From: an uncultured delta proteobacterium
Lineage (GTDB): Bacteria; Desulfobacterota; Syntrophia; Syntrophales; UBA8958
NCBI GenBank assembly: GCA_903885795.1
Contig: CAISJV010000020.1
Span: 17,395 to 81,394 of the forward strand
Direction of reading: 5' to 3'
Length of the DNA: 64,000 nt
Position 1 is the stretch's first letter. Each line of letters begins with the position of its first letter. The notes under the pieces were generated by a model. The model was not told the DNA's origin. It did not search any database and saw only the letters and a list, made by a program, of their open reading frames with translations. This document shows, piece by piece, positions 54,858 through 63,856 of this stretch. The translations under genes and the position numbers were made by a program.

Positions 54858-55043
54858 ATGACCAATAAAGGCACCCCTTACATCGACCGTACTGGAACCA
54901 TGATCATTCCCTTTAGTGCTGATCAAAAATATCACTTCTGGAATGGTGGTCAGCCGCTGTCAGAAACTTTGATGGAGTTGAATATGCCGGAGGACATATG
55001 GCATAGGCATATTGAAAAACCGTATCCTGGGAACACAGATTGA
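54858..55043 (+). CDS. Small unknown protein with aromatic-rich centre
   Basis: 61 residues: PYIDRTGTMIIPF, KYHFWNGGQPLSETLMEL, MPEDIWHRHI. Soluble. AAGGA lies about 12 bases upstream. Not recognised. The sequence has the balanced composition of a real protein. It follows the nitroreductase by 53 bases. Confidence 0.55.
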   Translation: MTNKGTPYIDRTGTMIIPFSADQKYHFWNGGQPLSETLMELNMPEDIWHRHIEKPYPGNTD

Positions 55044-55381
55044 TCTGGGGTTGTGGCAAAAGGAAATATTTTAGATCTAATTCCGAAGTCAATAAGTTTG
55101 ACGGTAGAGTTATTGTATTGACTCGTAGATGAAGAACAGACCGTCATTACAGATTCCCAAACGAAATAAATCTTGTTGATAACAGACAATTTATCCACGC
55201 ATAGGCTGATTGGACCTACTGCCGTTATATCAAATCTCCCGTTTTTACTGCCTTATTATTCCTAGAAGCTGATTCCAACATCCCTTTGTTATTTTGGTAG
55301 ACGTCTTTATAGCCTGAGGCATGATGTTTGCAAAATAATGGCTAAGGATGCTTGATGGTCTTTTTAAGGGAGGTGATATTT
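55044..55381. other. Intergenic region before the next small gene
   Basis: 338 AT-rich bases. A weak TTGTTA/TATAGC pair near 55300 may be a promoter for the gene at 55382. No other gene or repeat is visible. Confidence 0.3.
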
Positions 55382-55612
55382 ATGAAAGGAGAAGAAAAGA
55401 CCTACGCAAAAAAAAGGCGCGCCTGGGAGCGATATATAAAGATAGTTCAAGATATATCGCCGGATGATTATAATTTTAAAGGTGATTCTTTTGAATTGGA
55501 TTTACCCGGTTGTTCGGATATGTTCTTACGTTGGCGTGATTCTCTTTCAATCATGACAAGAGAATTTCTGGAAGGTAAAAAGATGCCAGAAAATTGGCGT
55601 TTTGTTGTGTGA
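55382..55612 (+). CDS. Small unknown acidic/aromatic protein
   Basis: 76 residues from 55382 with GGGAGGTGA. Reads MKGEEKTYAKKRRAWERYIK, then FKGDSFELDLPGCSDMFLRW and ends MPENWRFVV. Soluble, unknown. Strong ribosome site supports expression. Confidence 0.6.
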   Translation: MKGEEKTYAKKRRAWERYIKIVQDISPDDYNFKGDSFELDLPGCSDMFLRWRDSLSIMTREFLEGKKMPENWRFVV

Positions 55613-55659
55613 AAAAACAGGAATTTTTTTCTTGATTAAGAGTGGATGGAGATTGGACG

Positions 55660-55809
55660 ATGAAATATTTCCAAAAGAAAGGGAAGCAGATTGTTTTGGA
55701 GGTAGCGAACCCGAAGTATACTGACTTCATGGCCAGAACAGGACTTAGGATAGGAGGCGTTGTGACCGCTGTTGTTAGGAAATATCATCTGTTAGGAAGA
55801 GATTTATAA
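55660..55809 (+). CDS. Small unknown protein, 49 residues
   Basis: MKYFQKKGKQIVLEVANPKY, TDFMARTGLR, GGVVTAVVRKYHLLGRDL. Beta-rich with a basic end. GGAG lies about 10 bases upstream of the ATG. Unknown. Confidence 0.5.
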   Translation: MKYFQKKGKQIVLEVANPKYTDFMARTGLRIGGVVTAVVRKYHLLGRDL

Positions 55810-55873
55810 AGATAACGGAATCTTGTGCCGATAAAATTATTAAAACATGAACATCCTATCAGAGGGATAAAAT

Positions 55874-56116
55874 ATGACAGTCAGAATATTGAGAGCACAC
55901 GAATTGACGATACCGATTCATATTGGTAATCGGATTTCCGGGATCATCCCGAGAAAGATCAATGTGACAGAGAAAATCAAGCGTCTCGTTGAAGACACTA
56001 CTTGGGATCAGCAGATCCTAAGGGGCGAGAATGTGTTTGATTTCTTCTGCTGGTTGATACTTGGATTCTCTGCACTTTATTTTGGAGTCGTCTGTTTGAT
56101 GATGCTGGTCGGATAA
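55874..56116 (+). CDS. Small membrane-anchored unknown protein
   Basis: 80 residues. A soluble N-terminal part (MTVRILRAHELTIPIHIGNR, IPRKINVTEKIKRLVEDT) and one C-terminal helix (FCWLILGFSALYFGVVCLMM). AGAGGG site. Converges with the DUF47 gene 12 bases on. Confidence 0.55.
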   Translation: MTVRILRAHELTIPIHIGNRISGIIPRKINVTEKIKRLVEDTTWDQQILRGENVFDFFCWLILGFSALYFGVVCLMMLVG

Positions 56117-56128
56117 ATGCATCCGTGT

Positions 56129-56752
56129 CTATCCGTATTTTAGAATTATTCCCTCAATGATATTTGAAACATCCTCGCAAATATCGGTCGTTTCTTCAAT
56201 ACGCTCAAGGATTTCTTTGCATTTGATCAATTCAATAGCATCTTTTTCCTGCTCGAAAAGTTGTGCCATCGACTGCCGCAGGACATTATCTGCTTCATTC
56301 TCCAAGGAATTTATTTCTATACACATCTCAAGGATCATATTAACGTTCTTGCGACGATTTCTCATTGCGTAAATGGATTTATTCACAAGGGTAATAGATT
56401 TATTAAGAATAAGGGCAAGCTTTTTATGATCGGAAAGTGGCTCCTTGAGCCTGTATAGTTGCATTTTACTGGCTGACTCATCGATCATGTCCACGATGCT
56501 GTCCATTTTGTTTGCCAGAGAATAGATGTCCTCCCGGTCTAAAGGGGTAATGAAAGTTTTATGCAGATCCTGATAGATTCTGTGAGTAATCATATCAGCC
56601 TCATGTTCGATTACTTTGAACTTTGATAATTTATCTTTTGAATTCTTATAATCATTCAATATTTCAACGAAAAGCATTCCACCTTCTTGGATTTTATCCG
56701 CCAGTTCCTCAAAATTATCCGAAAAATGCACTTCTTTTGGCAAAAAACTCAT
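56129..56752 (-). CDS. DUF47 (PhoU-like) protein
   Basis: 207 residues, all helical, with the DUF47/TIGR00153 pattern: KVIEHEADMITHRIYQDLHK, TPLDREDIYSLANKMDSIVD, and ESAS. Such proteins usually accompany a Pit-type phosphate transporter, which is not in the window. Last gene of a minus-strand group. Confidence 0.85.
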   Translation of the reverse strand: MSFLPKEVHFSDNFEELADKIQEGGMLFVEILNDYKNSKDKLSKFKVIEHEADMITHRIYQDLHKTFITPLDREDIYSLANKMDSIVDMIDESASKMQLYRLKEPLSDHKKLALILNKSITLVNKSIYAMRNRRKNVNMILEMCIEINSLENEADNVLRQSMAQLFEQEKDAIELIKCKEILERIEETTDICEDVSNIIEGIILKYG

Positions 56753-56828
56753 GGCGAAGATTCTTCCTCTTCTATAGCGGCCTTATAGAACATCTTAACT
56801 CTTTTTAATTCGCTACACGATTCTCAGA

Positions 56829-57353
56829 TTATGCCACGATATACACGCCGCGTTTAGCGATCCTGATCTTTCCTGCTTTCTTGCCGCTATTTACAATTGC
56901 CCGTATCTGAGTTTCCTTGAGACCTGACTTTTCCTTCAATTCAGCGGTGGTAATTCCTTCTGGATTATCCAGGATAATCGCCAAGACAGTCTTTGACATA
57001 TTACCTCTCTTGCCTTTTACCGCGAGAACCTCTTCCTTGGCCACTTTTTGAGCCTTTTTCGATTGACGTATCTTCTTTGCCAGCTGTTCTATAACCGGTT
57101 CTGTCACCACGGGAGTTTTCTTTGATTGACGTGCCTTTCTGGCTGGTTTTTCTTTGATGACCTTCACTTTCACAGCCTTCTCTTTAATGGCTTTAATCGG
57201 TTTCGTTTTTACTGGCGCCGCTGCAACCGCTTCTTGTGTGCCTGAATGCATTACCTGGATCTTATCGAAGTAGGCCTTCACAAACTTCTCCGATCCTTCA
57301 ATTTCAATTTCCTTTGTTACGGGATTGAATTTTATCCGCGACTGTTCGCCCAT
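56829..57353 (-). CDS. Lys-rich protein with C-terminal winged helix
   Basis: 174 residues. Residues about 1-35 form a small compact part (RIKFNPVTKEIEIEGSEKF), 45-115 a histone H1-like Lys/Ala/Pro linker with a repeated RQSKK, and 120-174 a winged helix (AIILDNPEGITTAELKEKSG, QIRAIVNSGKKAGKI). Probably binds DNA non-specifically or as a small regulator. Strong AAAGGAGG site. Confidence 0.6.
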   Translation of the reverse strand: MGEQSRIKFNPVTKEIEIEGSEKFVKAYFDKIQVMHSGTQEAVAAAPVKTKPIKAIKEKAVKVKVIKEKPARKARQSKKTPVVTEPVIEQLAKKIRQSKKAQKVAKEEVLAVKGKRGNMSKTVLAIILDNPEGITTAELKEKSGLKETQIRAIVNSGKKAGKIRIAKRGVYIVA

Positions 57354-57413
57354 GTGATGTCCTCCTTTAAGTGATTACGATTGTTTGATTCTTAGCCGAC
57401 CTTACAACGCTTA

Positions 57414-57746
57414 TTATATCCTTCTTCCAAAGGCTATTGTCAACATAATCGGAATAACAATGGAGATAAAACCTGCCTTTGCCGTATTCAGGACATATTG
57501 CGGTTGAGCAAACAGACAGATGACTCCAACACCCATCAGGACTATTGCCCATAACATCAATGCCCTTGCCCCGTAACGGTTTATCAGATACCAGTTCTGG
57601 TCGGATTCAAAAGCCTTCCTGATTCTGAATCCATAAAAACCATTCATCTTCACCTTGCCCAGATAAAGAGGAATAGAGATCAAAATTATAACTACGCCAA
57701 GAACGGTCAGTGTTATGAATGTTTTTTCATTAATGGTCCACATCAT
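57414..57746 (-). CDS. SdpI-family small membrane protein
   Basis: 110 residues, three membrane helices, with the SdpI signature MNGFYGFRIRKAFESDQNWY followed by LINRYGARAL. SdpI proteins confer immunity to a killing factor in Bacillus, but most family members have no known role. The gene lies alone between winged-helix and NAD-binding genes on one strand. Confidence 0.75.
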   Translation of the reverse strand: MMWTINEKTFITLTVLGVVIILISIPLYLGKVKMNGFYGFRIRKAFESDQNWYLINRYGARALMLWAIVLMGVGVICLFAQPQYVLNTAKAGFISIVIPIMLTIAFGRRI

Positions 57747-57845
57747 ATGCTTGGTTGTCTATAATCAGAAAAGCTGATTTTGAGTGCTTCAGCCATGCTA
57801 TTCTGGTGTTGTAACTTTTCTTCTTTAATACAGTCTTCATTCATA

Positions 57846-58514
57846 TCATGCGGTAGCTTTCGTAATCCTGGTTATTTCATTGGATTCAATAATGTAAATG
57901 CCGGCAAGATTTTCAACAGCTACTTTTAGGATGGCACTGGCTATATCCGCAGCCTGGACAGGTTTGTATCTTTCTGGGATAGCAAATGAAAATATTTCTG
58001 AGATTATCTCAGTCATCTTCTCATTAAATCGTCTTTCACGTCTTTCACCTAAGATTAGTGAGGGGCGGAAAATGTTGACACTCCTGTAGGGCAATTTCTG
58101 AACCGCTACCTCAAGTTCTCCCTTCACCCGGCTATAGAAAATTGAAGAACCAGGATCAGCTCCGATGGAAGATACCAGTGAATAATGTTCAGCGCCCTGT
58201 TCAGAAGCCATCCTGGCAATCTCATAGGAATATGTGAAATCGACTTTGAAGAAGTTATCTTTCGTTCCCGCCTTCTTGATAGTTGTTCCCAGAGCGCATA
58301 TGACATGATCTGCCTTCATGAAGTGGCGATATTCTCCAAGGCGCTCAAAGTCGATAATATGGCGTTCAACTCTGGAATTCATAATATCCGTTGTTAATGG
58401 TGAGCGCGTCAGAACAGTGATTTTTCCAAAGTAATTGTCCTGGATAAGTAGCTTCAGACATTCCCCACCGACCAGGCCGGAGGCACCAAGAAGGAGTACG
58501 GATTTGTTATTCAT
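57846..58514 (-). CDS. Atypical SDR NAD(P)-binding protein
   Basis: 222 residues from 58514 (GGGAG upstream). Nucleotide motif LLGASGLVGGECLKLLIQ, HVICALGTTIKKAG, SLVSSIGAD, YSRVKGELE and NIFRPSLILG: the HTATIP2/YraR-like group. Catalytic role not proven in this group. Confidence 0.8.
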   Translation of the reverse strand: MNNKSVLLLGASGLVGGECLKLLIQDNYFGKITVLTRSPLTTDIMNSRVERHIIDFERLGEYRHFMKADHVICALGTTIKKAGTKDNFFKVDFTYSYEIARMASEQGAEHYSLVSSIGADPGSSIFYSRVKGELEVAVQKLPYRSVNIFRPSLILGERRERRFNEKMTEIISEIFSFAIPERYKPVQAADIASAILKVAVENLAGIYIIESNEITRITKATA

Positions 58515-58952
58515 TACATGCTCCCAGCCCAAGGATCTTTCAACCTTTTAATCTGGATTAAGAAATTGCCATGATTATTTTGAAAGTTCAAAACTTATTC
58601 CCCAAAGCCCGAAATGAAACACGTTATGGCGAATATTGTCTATGGCTTCCAGTTTGGCCATGATTGTTGATCCTGCAATTTCATAAGGGACTTATGAAAT
58701 GTTTCATTACCAGAAAAGCGCAGGATCCGGCGCTTTTGACCATAAAACGCACTGGGGTTCTTTTCTCAATGGACATCTTGTCGGTAACAAATTCAAGAAA
58801 CTGATTTTGTTCATATGCCTTTCGGCTTTTTGTGATCACCTATTATTGTCTAAATAATTCAGGACAATGTCCGATCTTCGGGACTAACTTTCAATAATGG
58901 TCAAATTTTCTGTTTTCGCTTAATCTTGAAGATCGGGGTTTCATAAACGATA
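58515..58952. other. Intergenic region with two palindromes
   Basis: 438 bases without a gene. ATTTCATAAG-GGA-CTTATGAAAT (58678-58700) is a perfect 10-bp inverted repeat, possibly an operator. AAAAGCGC...GCGCTTTT (58714-58737) is a terminator-like hairpin after the parvulin gene. Confidence 0.4.
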
Positions 58953-59855
58953 CTATTTAACTTTCGTGATGGACACTTTGTATTTTTGCTTGAGCATATC
59001 GAGTTCTTTTTCCATCACATCCTTGCCTCGCTGTTTCTCCAGGAGGGACTGGATGCTAGGGGTAGATTCCTTGAAATCCATCTGCTTCTCTTCTTGGATA
59101 TCAGTAACCTTGATGATGTGAAATCCGAAAGGAGTCTTGACAGGCTGGCTGATTTCTCCTTTCTTCAGACTGAAGGCGGCTTTTGAGAATTCAGGAACCA
59201 TCTGTTCTTTGGTAAAGAAGCCCAGATCTCCGCCCCTGCTCTTGCTGCCAGGGTCATCAGAATACTTCTCCGCCAATTTGGAAAAATCAGCACCACCTTC
59301 CAGTTCCTTTTTGATGGATGCTGCTTTCGCCTCTGCGACAGCAATCTCCTTTGGGGTGGCTGTTTCTACATCCACCTTAACAAGAATATGTTGGGCTTTG
59401 ACCATTGAGGGATCGATGAATTCTGATTTGTGGGTATTGTAATAAGATTCGATTTCCTTATTAGTGACCTTCCCAATAGAGGAAAATTTCCTTTTCATGT
59501 ATTCTTGGGCAAGCAGACTGGTGACTATGCCATCGATGCGCTGGACTATGGCTTTTTCTTTGTCGATTTTTTTCGCTTTGGCTTCCATTGCAAAAAGCTG
59601 AGTATCTATTAACATGTTCAATAATTCCTGTTGCTGCTGCTCATTGGATTGCAAACTGATCTGATACTCAGGCGGCATAGCTGCAATCACGGCCTTCATA
59701 TCCTGCTTGGTGATAACCTTGTTTCCAACCTTTGCGAGCACGTCCTTAGTACTTTTATCTGCTTTTTCTGCTGCATAACCAATGTCCCAGGTGGCCATTA
59801 AAACCACTGCCATGAAAGACAAAAGACAAATTACAAAAACACACACTTTCTTCAT
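58953..59855 (-). CDS. Exported parvulin-type peptidyl-prolyl isomerase
   Basis: 300 residues from 59855 (AAGG upstream). Signal peptide to about residue 28, a SurA_N-like helical part (KVITKQDMKAVIAAMPPEY), then a parvulin domain at about 155-250: KAQHILVKV, FSKLAEKYSDDPGSKSRGGD, LGFF and FGFHIIKV. Assists folding of envelope proteins. Confidence 0.9.
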   Translation of the reverse strand: MKKVCVFVICLLSFMAVVLMATWDIGYAAEKADKSTKDVLAKVGNKVITKQDMKAVIAAMPPEYQISLQSNEQQQQELLNMLIDTQLFAMEAKAKKIDKEKAIVQRIDGIVTSLLAQEYMKRKFSSIGKVTNKEIESYYNTHKSEFIDPSMVKAQHILVKVDVETATPKEIAVAEAKAASIKKELEGGADFSKLAEKYSDDPGSKSRGGDLGFFTKEQMVPEFSKAAFSLKKGEISQPVKTPFGFHIIKVTDIQEEKQMDFKESTPSIQSLLEKQRGKDVMEKELDMLKQKYKVSITKVK

Positions 59856-60022
59856 ATCGCACATATCCTTTCTTGATTACCACTTCACCGATTAACTTTT
59901 CAGAAAATAGTCTTTGATCTTCGTTTCTAAATCGGCCAACTCACTTCGCTAAGGCATATCAATCCAGCTCTTGCCGGTACCCTCCAATTACTAAAGCCAA
60001 ATATGCTCATCAATAATCGTCC

Positions 60023-60586
60023 TCATGTGATCATTACAATCTCGGGTGCATGTCTTTCAGAAGGCTCAGGGATGCTGACCGGATACCCAATAATGACAGG
60101 TGCTACAATTCGATAATCATCATTTATACCCATCTCAAGAAGAAGCTGACGGTCCCGAATATTGGCTCCTAACCCAATCCAGCAAGTTCCCAATCCTCTG
60201 GATGTTGCTGAAAACATGAAATAGGAGACTGTCAGGGAACAATCCACATCAACGAAAGGATGTTTGTTAGGACCGGTCACATAAACGAGACAGGGAGCAT
60301 TGTAAAACGCATTGAATTTATCATCTCGGAGAATGGCTTCATATTGTTTCAATGGTGAGTCGGGGTTATCGGCGAGATCTGACAGAAGATTCTTTTTACT
60401 ATCGTCAGAGAGTCTTTTTATAAACTTCCTGTTCTGGATGATGATAAACCGGCATGGCTGACCATTGCTCGCAGTAGGTGCAAGACACGTGTCCTGAATG
60501 ATCTCCTTTACAACTGAAAGGGGAACGTCACGATCCTGAAATTCACGAATAGCTCTTCTGTTTGCCAAGAGTGTTTTAAAATCCAT
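60023..60586 (-). CDS. Nitroreductase-family flavoprotein, cytoplasmic
   Basis: 187 residues, no signal. FMN motif LLANRRAIREFQDRDVPLSV, LAPTASNGQPCRFIII and GLGTCWIGLGANI. Follows the HU-like gene by one base on the same strand, with its ribosome site inside that gene (AAGGGGG). Substrate unknown. Confidence 0.85.
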   Translation of the reverse strand: MDFKTLLANRRAIREFQDRDVPLSVVKEIIQDTCLAPTASNGQPCRFIIIQNRKFIKRLSDDSKKNLLSDLADNPDSPLKQYEAILRDDKFNAFYNAPCLVYVTGPNKHPFVDVDCSLTVSYFMFSATSRGLGTCWIGLGANIRDRQLLLEMGINDDYRIVAPVIIGYPVSIPEPSERHAPEIVMIT

Positions 60587-60587
60587 G

Positions 60588-60875
60588 TCAATCCCCCTTG
60601 TTTAAAACGTTTTTCAGTATGTTTGATGGTTTGAAAGTGACGACCTTTCTTGCACTAATTGGCATTGCCTTGCCAGTCTGAGGATTCCTGCCCTTGCGAG
60701 CTTTCTTATGCAAAACGGTCCATTTTCCAAAGCCGGTGATCTTGATGTTATTGCCTTTCCCGAGTTCTTCTTTCATGATGTCGAAGGTTGATTCCATAAC
60801 TGATGCGCATCCCTTTCTGGTTAATCCAGCTTTTTCGTGAAGTAGGTCAATGATTTCTCGCTTTGTCAGTGGCAT
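60588..60875 (-). CDS. HU/IHF-family DNA-binding protein, second copy
   Basis: 95 residues: KITGFGKWTVLHKKARKGRN, NPQTGKAMPISARKVVTFKP. About half identical to the ihfA product at 36076, so a paralogue within an accessory region. Likely an island-borne nucleoid protein. In one unit with the nitroreductase. Confidence 0.87.
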   Translation of the reverse strand: MPLTKREIIDLLHEKAGLTRKGCASVMESTFDIMKEELGKGNNIKITGFGKWTVLHKKARKGRNPQTGKAMPISARKVVTFKPSNILKNVLNKGD

Positions 60876-61199
60876 GATTATGCTCCTTGGTGTTTGATCT
60901 GTGATTTCTTCACCTTACCTGTGAGCTTCATACAACATCATTGGTGAAAAGTGTTAGTAATTTCTTATTCAGGGATTTTCAGTTTTTGCTTCCGACTGAG
61001 AATCAAAATCATGATTGAGGAATTGTTTTGTCTTTATTGAAAGCGTCAAAATGGGGGAAGGTCTTCGTGTAGCAGCTTTCGATCGGAAATGCTTAACCAA
61101 AAAGACATAGCCGGTTATTTTGTGCACAAGCACGCAGTTTGACCGTGCTTGGTGTATTGCGGATTAACAAAAGAAAGAGTCAAAAAATCGGCCTAATCT
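60876..61199. other. Intergenic region with a hairpin
   Basis: 324 bases. CAAGCACG (61127-61134) and CGTGCTTG (61144-61151) form a hairpin after the WD40-caspase stop, lacking a T run. The HU promoter must be here; none is convincing. Confidence 0.4.
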
Positions 61200-63827
61200 C
61201 TATTTCACAATTACAAGGGGGAAATCCATCCCTCGTGAATCCACGACAGGGAATTGAGCCTCATTCCTGTATTTCATTGTAATATCTGGTAATCGATTTT
61301 CCACATGCGTCATCAATTTGCGAACCGTCACCGTTTTATCATCTCCTGTAGAAGCCTGCCCCTTCAACCCCTCAAGAAGGGTGTAGGTAAACACACCATG
61401 ACCAAGCTCCTTCACCTCTGCGGCAAACTGATCTTTTGTCGAGGCAGCGATCACATGCACACCTGTTGAACGGGACAATTGGGAAAGTGCTTTTCTGTCC
61501 TCGAAGCCTCGCATAGCGATAAGCATTGCTCCGGCTTTACAGGAATCGATCATCACAAGCACTTTCTGAGCTTTGATGTTCCTGATCAATCCGGCAATGT
61601 CATCTGAAGAAATGCCTTTGGACTTCACTTCATCCTCCCTTTCAGGATAGGCAAGTTCATAAGGGATAAAGTACCACTTGTCAGAGATGTTTTCTCCATG
61701 TCCTGCAAGGTAGATCAACACCACATCCTGAGGATTAGTGTTCTCAAGACCTTTCAGTTTTGCGGTGATATTTATTCTCGTTGCGTTTTCATCATAGACA
61801 TTCGTTACATCTACTTTTTTAAAGAGCCCTTTGCCCTTCTCATTGAAGAAATCCGTGATTCCCTTTGCGTCAGGAACGGCATAGTTGAGATTTAGAGCAG
61901 GATTTCTGTATTTGTTGATTCCAACGGCAAGAACATGCATTGAAATATCTTTTTGTGGGGCACTAAGCTGAACCACCAACTCATAGGGATTGGATTCCGT
62001 TCGGTCCTTGCTGAATCCTACTGCCCGAAAGGTATTGATACCGCCAGTTAGGGTGACGGTGTATGTCTTGGTTGCCTCTTTGCCCTTTGAAACGATCTTA
62101 ACAGCCCTTGTGTCTTCCCTGATTGCCTTCTCGTTGTGGTAGAGGCGGATTTCATCGATCCCACCCCCGGTATCCTTTGCAGAGACAGTCACGGAGATCG
62201 TATCGCTGCTGATCGTCTCATTTGCCTTGGGAGAGGTGATCTGTACCTCCGGTGGGGTCATGATGCCCTTACGGATGTCGGCAAGGGCTTCAACCTTCTT
62301 GCCTTGCAGTACTGATGCAACATAGACTGGATTGAAAAACTTCTCGTAGAAATTTTCGATGCCGTAAACATTGGTGCCGATACTGACATTGATATGCTTT
62401 GCGCCATTCACCGAGGCATTGAAGTAACCTTCAGGCGTGATGGCAATCCACTCGCCGTCCTGAAAATCGATCATTTTCACAACTTCTTCCCCGGTGGCGA
62501 TATCCCATATCCTCTTTGTTCCATCATCACTCCCTGCGGACAAAGCGAATCTGCCGTCCGGAGAAAAAGAAACTGACCTGATATTACCCAAATGACCTCT
62601 AAAAGTCTTTATTTCCTTTCCCGTCGAAACATCCCAAAGTTTAAGAGTATGGTCAAGGCTGCCTGTTAGTACAAATTTGCCATCCGGAGAAATAGCGGCA
62701 GAAAAAACATAAGTCGTGTGTCCAATGAAAGTCCTTATCTCTTTTCCTGTCGCTATGTCCCAGAGTGTGGCCATCCCACTCCCACTGGACTCACCTCCGG
62801 CTAAAGCGAACCTTCCGTCAGCGGAGAAAGTCACTGACCATACTGCTGTTAGACGCCCCGCAAAGGTTCCTATTTCTTTGCCGGTGTCGATATCCCAGAG
62901 CTTCATCGTTTTATCGTAATCTCCTGATGATAAGGCATATTTCCCGTCAGGGGAAAAGGCTACCGAGTTTATATCCTTTGTATGTCCGGTTAAGGTCTTT
63001 ATCTCTTTACCTGAAATCACATCTAAGAGTTTGAGCGTCTTCCCCGTTCCTGTTAATATGAACTTCCCATCCGGAGAAAATTTTATTGTATCACCCCAGT
63101 TTATATGAAATTCCCTGAATGTTTTGATCTCTCTGCCTGTTGCAGTTTCCAAGAGCTTCAAATTCTTCCAGTTGTAAGACAGTATAGACTTTCCATCCGG
63201 CGAAAATGATGCAGGAGGCAGCTGCCCTTCATATGTCCTCACTTTTCCCATTGTTTCAACATCCCAGAGCTTGAGTGGTACTCCTATACCTCCTGATAAT
63301 AAATATTTCCCATCCGGAGAAAACATTGTAATGCTATCTCCAGCCACTTCTCCTTTGAAGGTCATTAATTCTTTTCCTGTGTCAATGTCCCACATCTGAA
63401 GCGTCTTGTCGTAACCCCCCGACAATATCTTTTTCCCATCAGATGAGAATACAACGCTAAATACCTGTTGGCTTCCTGTAAAGGTTCTTAGCTCTTTTCC
63501 TGTATGGACGTCCCAAAGCTTGATGGTACGGTCACTTCCTCCCGACGCAATAGATTGTCCATCAGTTGAAAACGATAAGCATTTAACCCAATCTGTGTGA
63601 CCAAAGGTTCTTATCTCTTCTCCCGTTGCAATATCCCACAGCCTGAGAGTCTTGTCCCGACTTGCTGATGCCATATATTTCCCATTGGGTGAAAATCTCA
63701 TTTGGTCTACAACGGCCTTATGTCCCTTGAATATTCTTATTACTTTATTATTTCCAATATCATAGAGCCCAACATCGCCTTCCTTAAGGTTATGCCTTTG
63801 CGCTTCATTTGAAGGATAGGTAAACAA
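61200..63827 (-). CDS. WD40-repeat caspase-like (peptidase C14) protein, 5'-truncated
   Basis: 875 residues left. About ten WD40 units at residues 1-440 (DKTLKLWD-like turns), a linker, an Ig-like part (PPEVQITSPKANETISSDTI), and a C-terminal caspase fold with the catalytic pair: His in LAGHGE (codon 61698-61700) and Cys in IDSCKAG (61539-61541). The frame stays open above 63827 with homologous-looking text (VRRLSHDGKFD) up to about 63857, then meets an insertion-sequence end; no ATG is left, only TTG at 63827. The signal peptide and first blade are thus lost and the gene is probably inactive. Related proteins are proposed to act in regulated cell death. Confidence 0.8.
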   Translation of the reverse strand: MFTYPSNEAQRHNLKEGDVGLYDIGNNKVIRIFKGHKAVVDQMRFSPNGKYMASASRDKTLRLWDIATGEEIRTFGHTDWVKCLSFSTDGQSIASGGSDRTIKLWDVHTGKELRTFTGSQQVFSVVFSSDGKKILSGGYDKTLQMWDIDTGKELMTFKGEVAGDSITMFSPDGKYLLSGGIGVPLKLWDVETMGKVRTYEGQLPPASFSPDGKSILSYNWKNLKLLETATGREIKTFREFHINWGDTIKFSPDGKFILTGTGKTLKLLDVISGKEIKTLTGHTKDINSVAFSPDGKYALSSGDYDKTMKLWDIDTGKEIGTFAGRLTAVWSVTFSADGRFALAGGESSGSGMATLWDIATGKEIRTFIGHTTYVFSAAISPDGKFVLTGSLDHTLKLWDVSTGKEIKTFRGHLGNIRSVSFSPDGRFALSAGSDDGTKRIWDIATGEEVVKMIDFQDGEWIAITPEGYFNASVNGAKHINVSIGTNVYGIENFYEKFFNPVYVASVLQGKKVEALADIRKGIMTPPEVQITSPKANETISSDTISVTVSAKDTGGGIDEIRLYHNEKAIREDTRAVKIVSKGKEATKTYTVTLTGGINTFRAVGFSKDRTESNPYELVVQLSAPQKDISMHVLAVGINKYRNPALNLNYAVPDAKGITDFFNEKGKGLFKKVDVTNVYDENATRINITAKLKGLENTNPQDVVLIYLAGHGENISDKWYFIPYELAYPEREDEVKSKGISSDDIAGLIRNIKAQKVLVMIDSCKAGAMLIAMRGFEDRKALSQLSRSTGVHVIAASTKDQFAAEVKELGHGVFTYTLLEGLKGQASTGDDKTVTVRKLMTHVENRLPDITMKYRNEAQFPVVDSRGMDFPLVIVK

Positions 63828-63856
63828 ATCAAATTTTCCGTCATGAGAAAGTCGTC

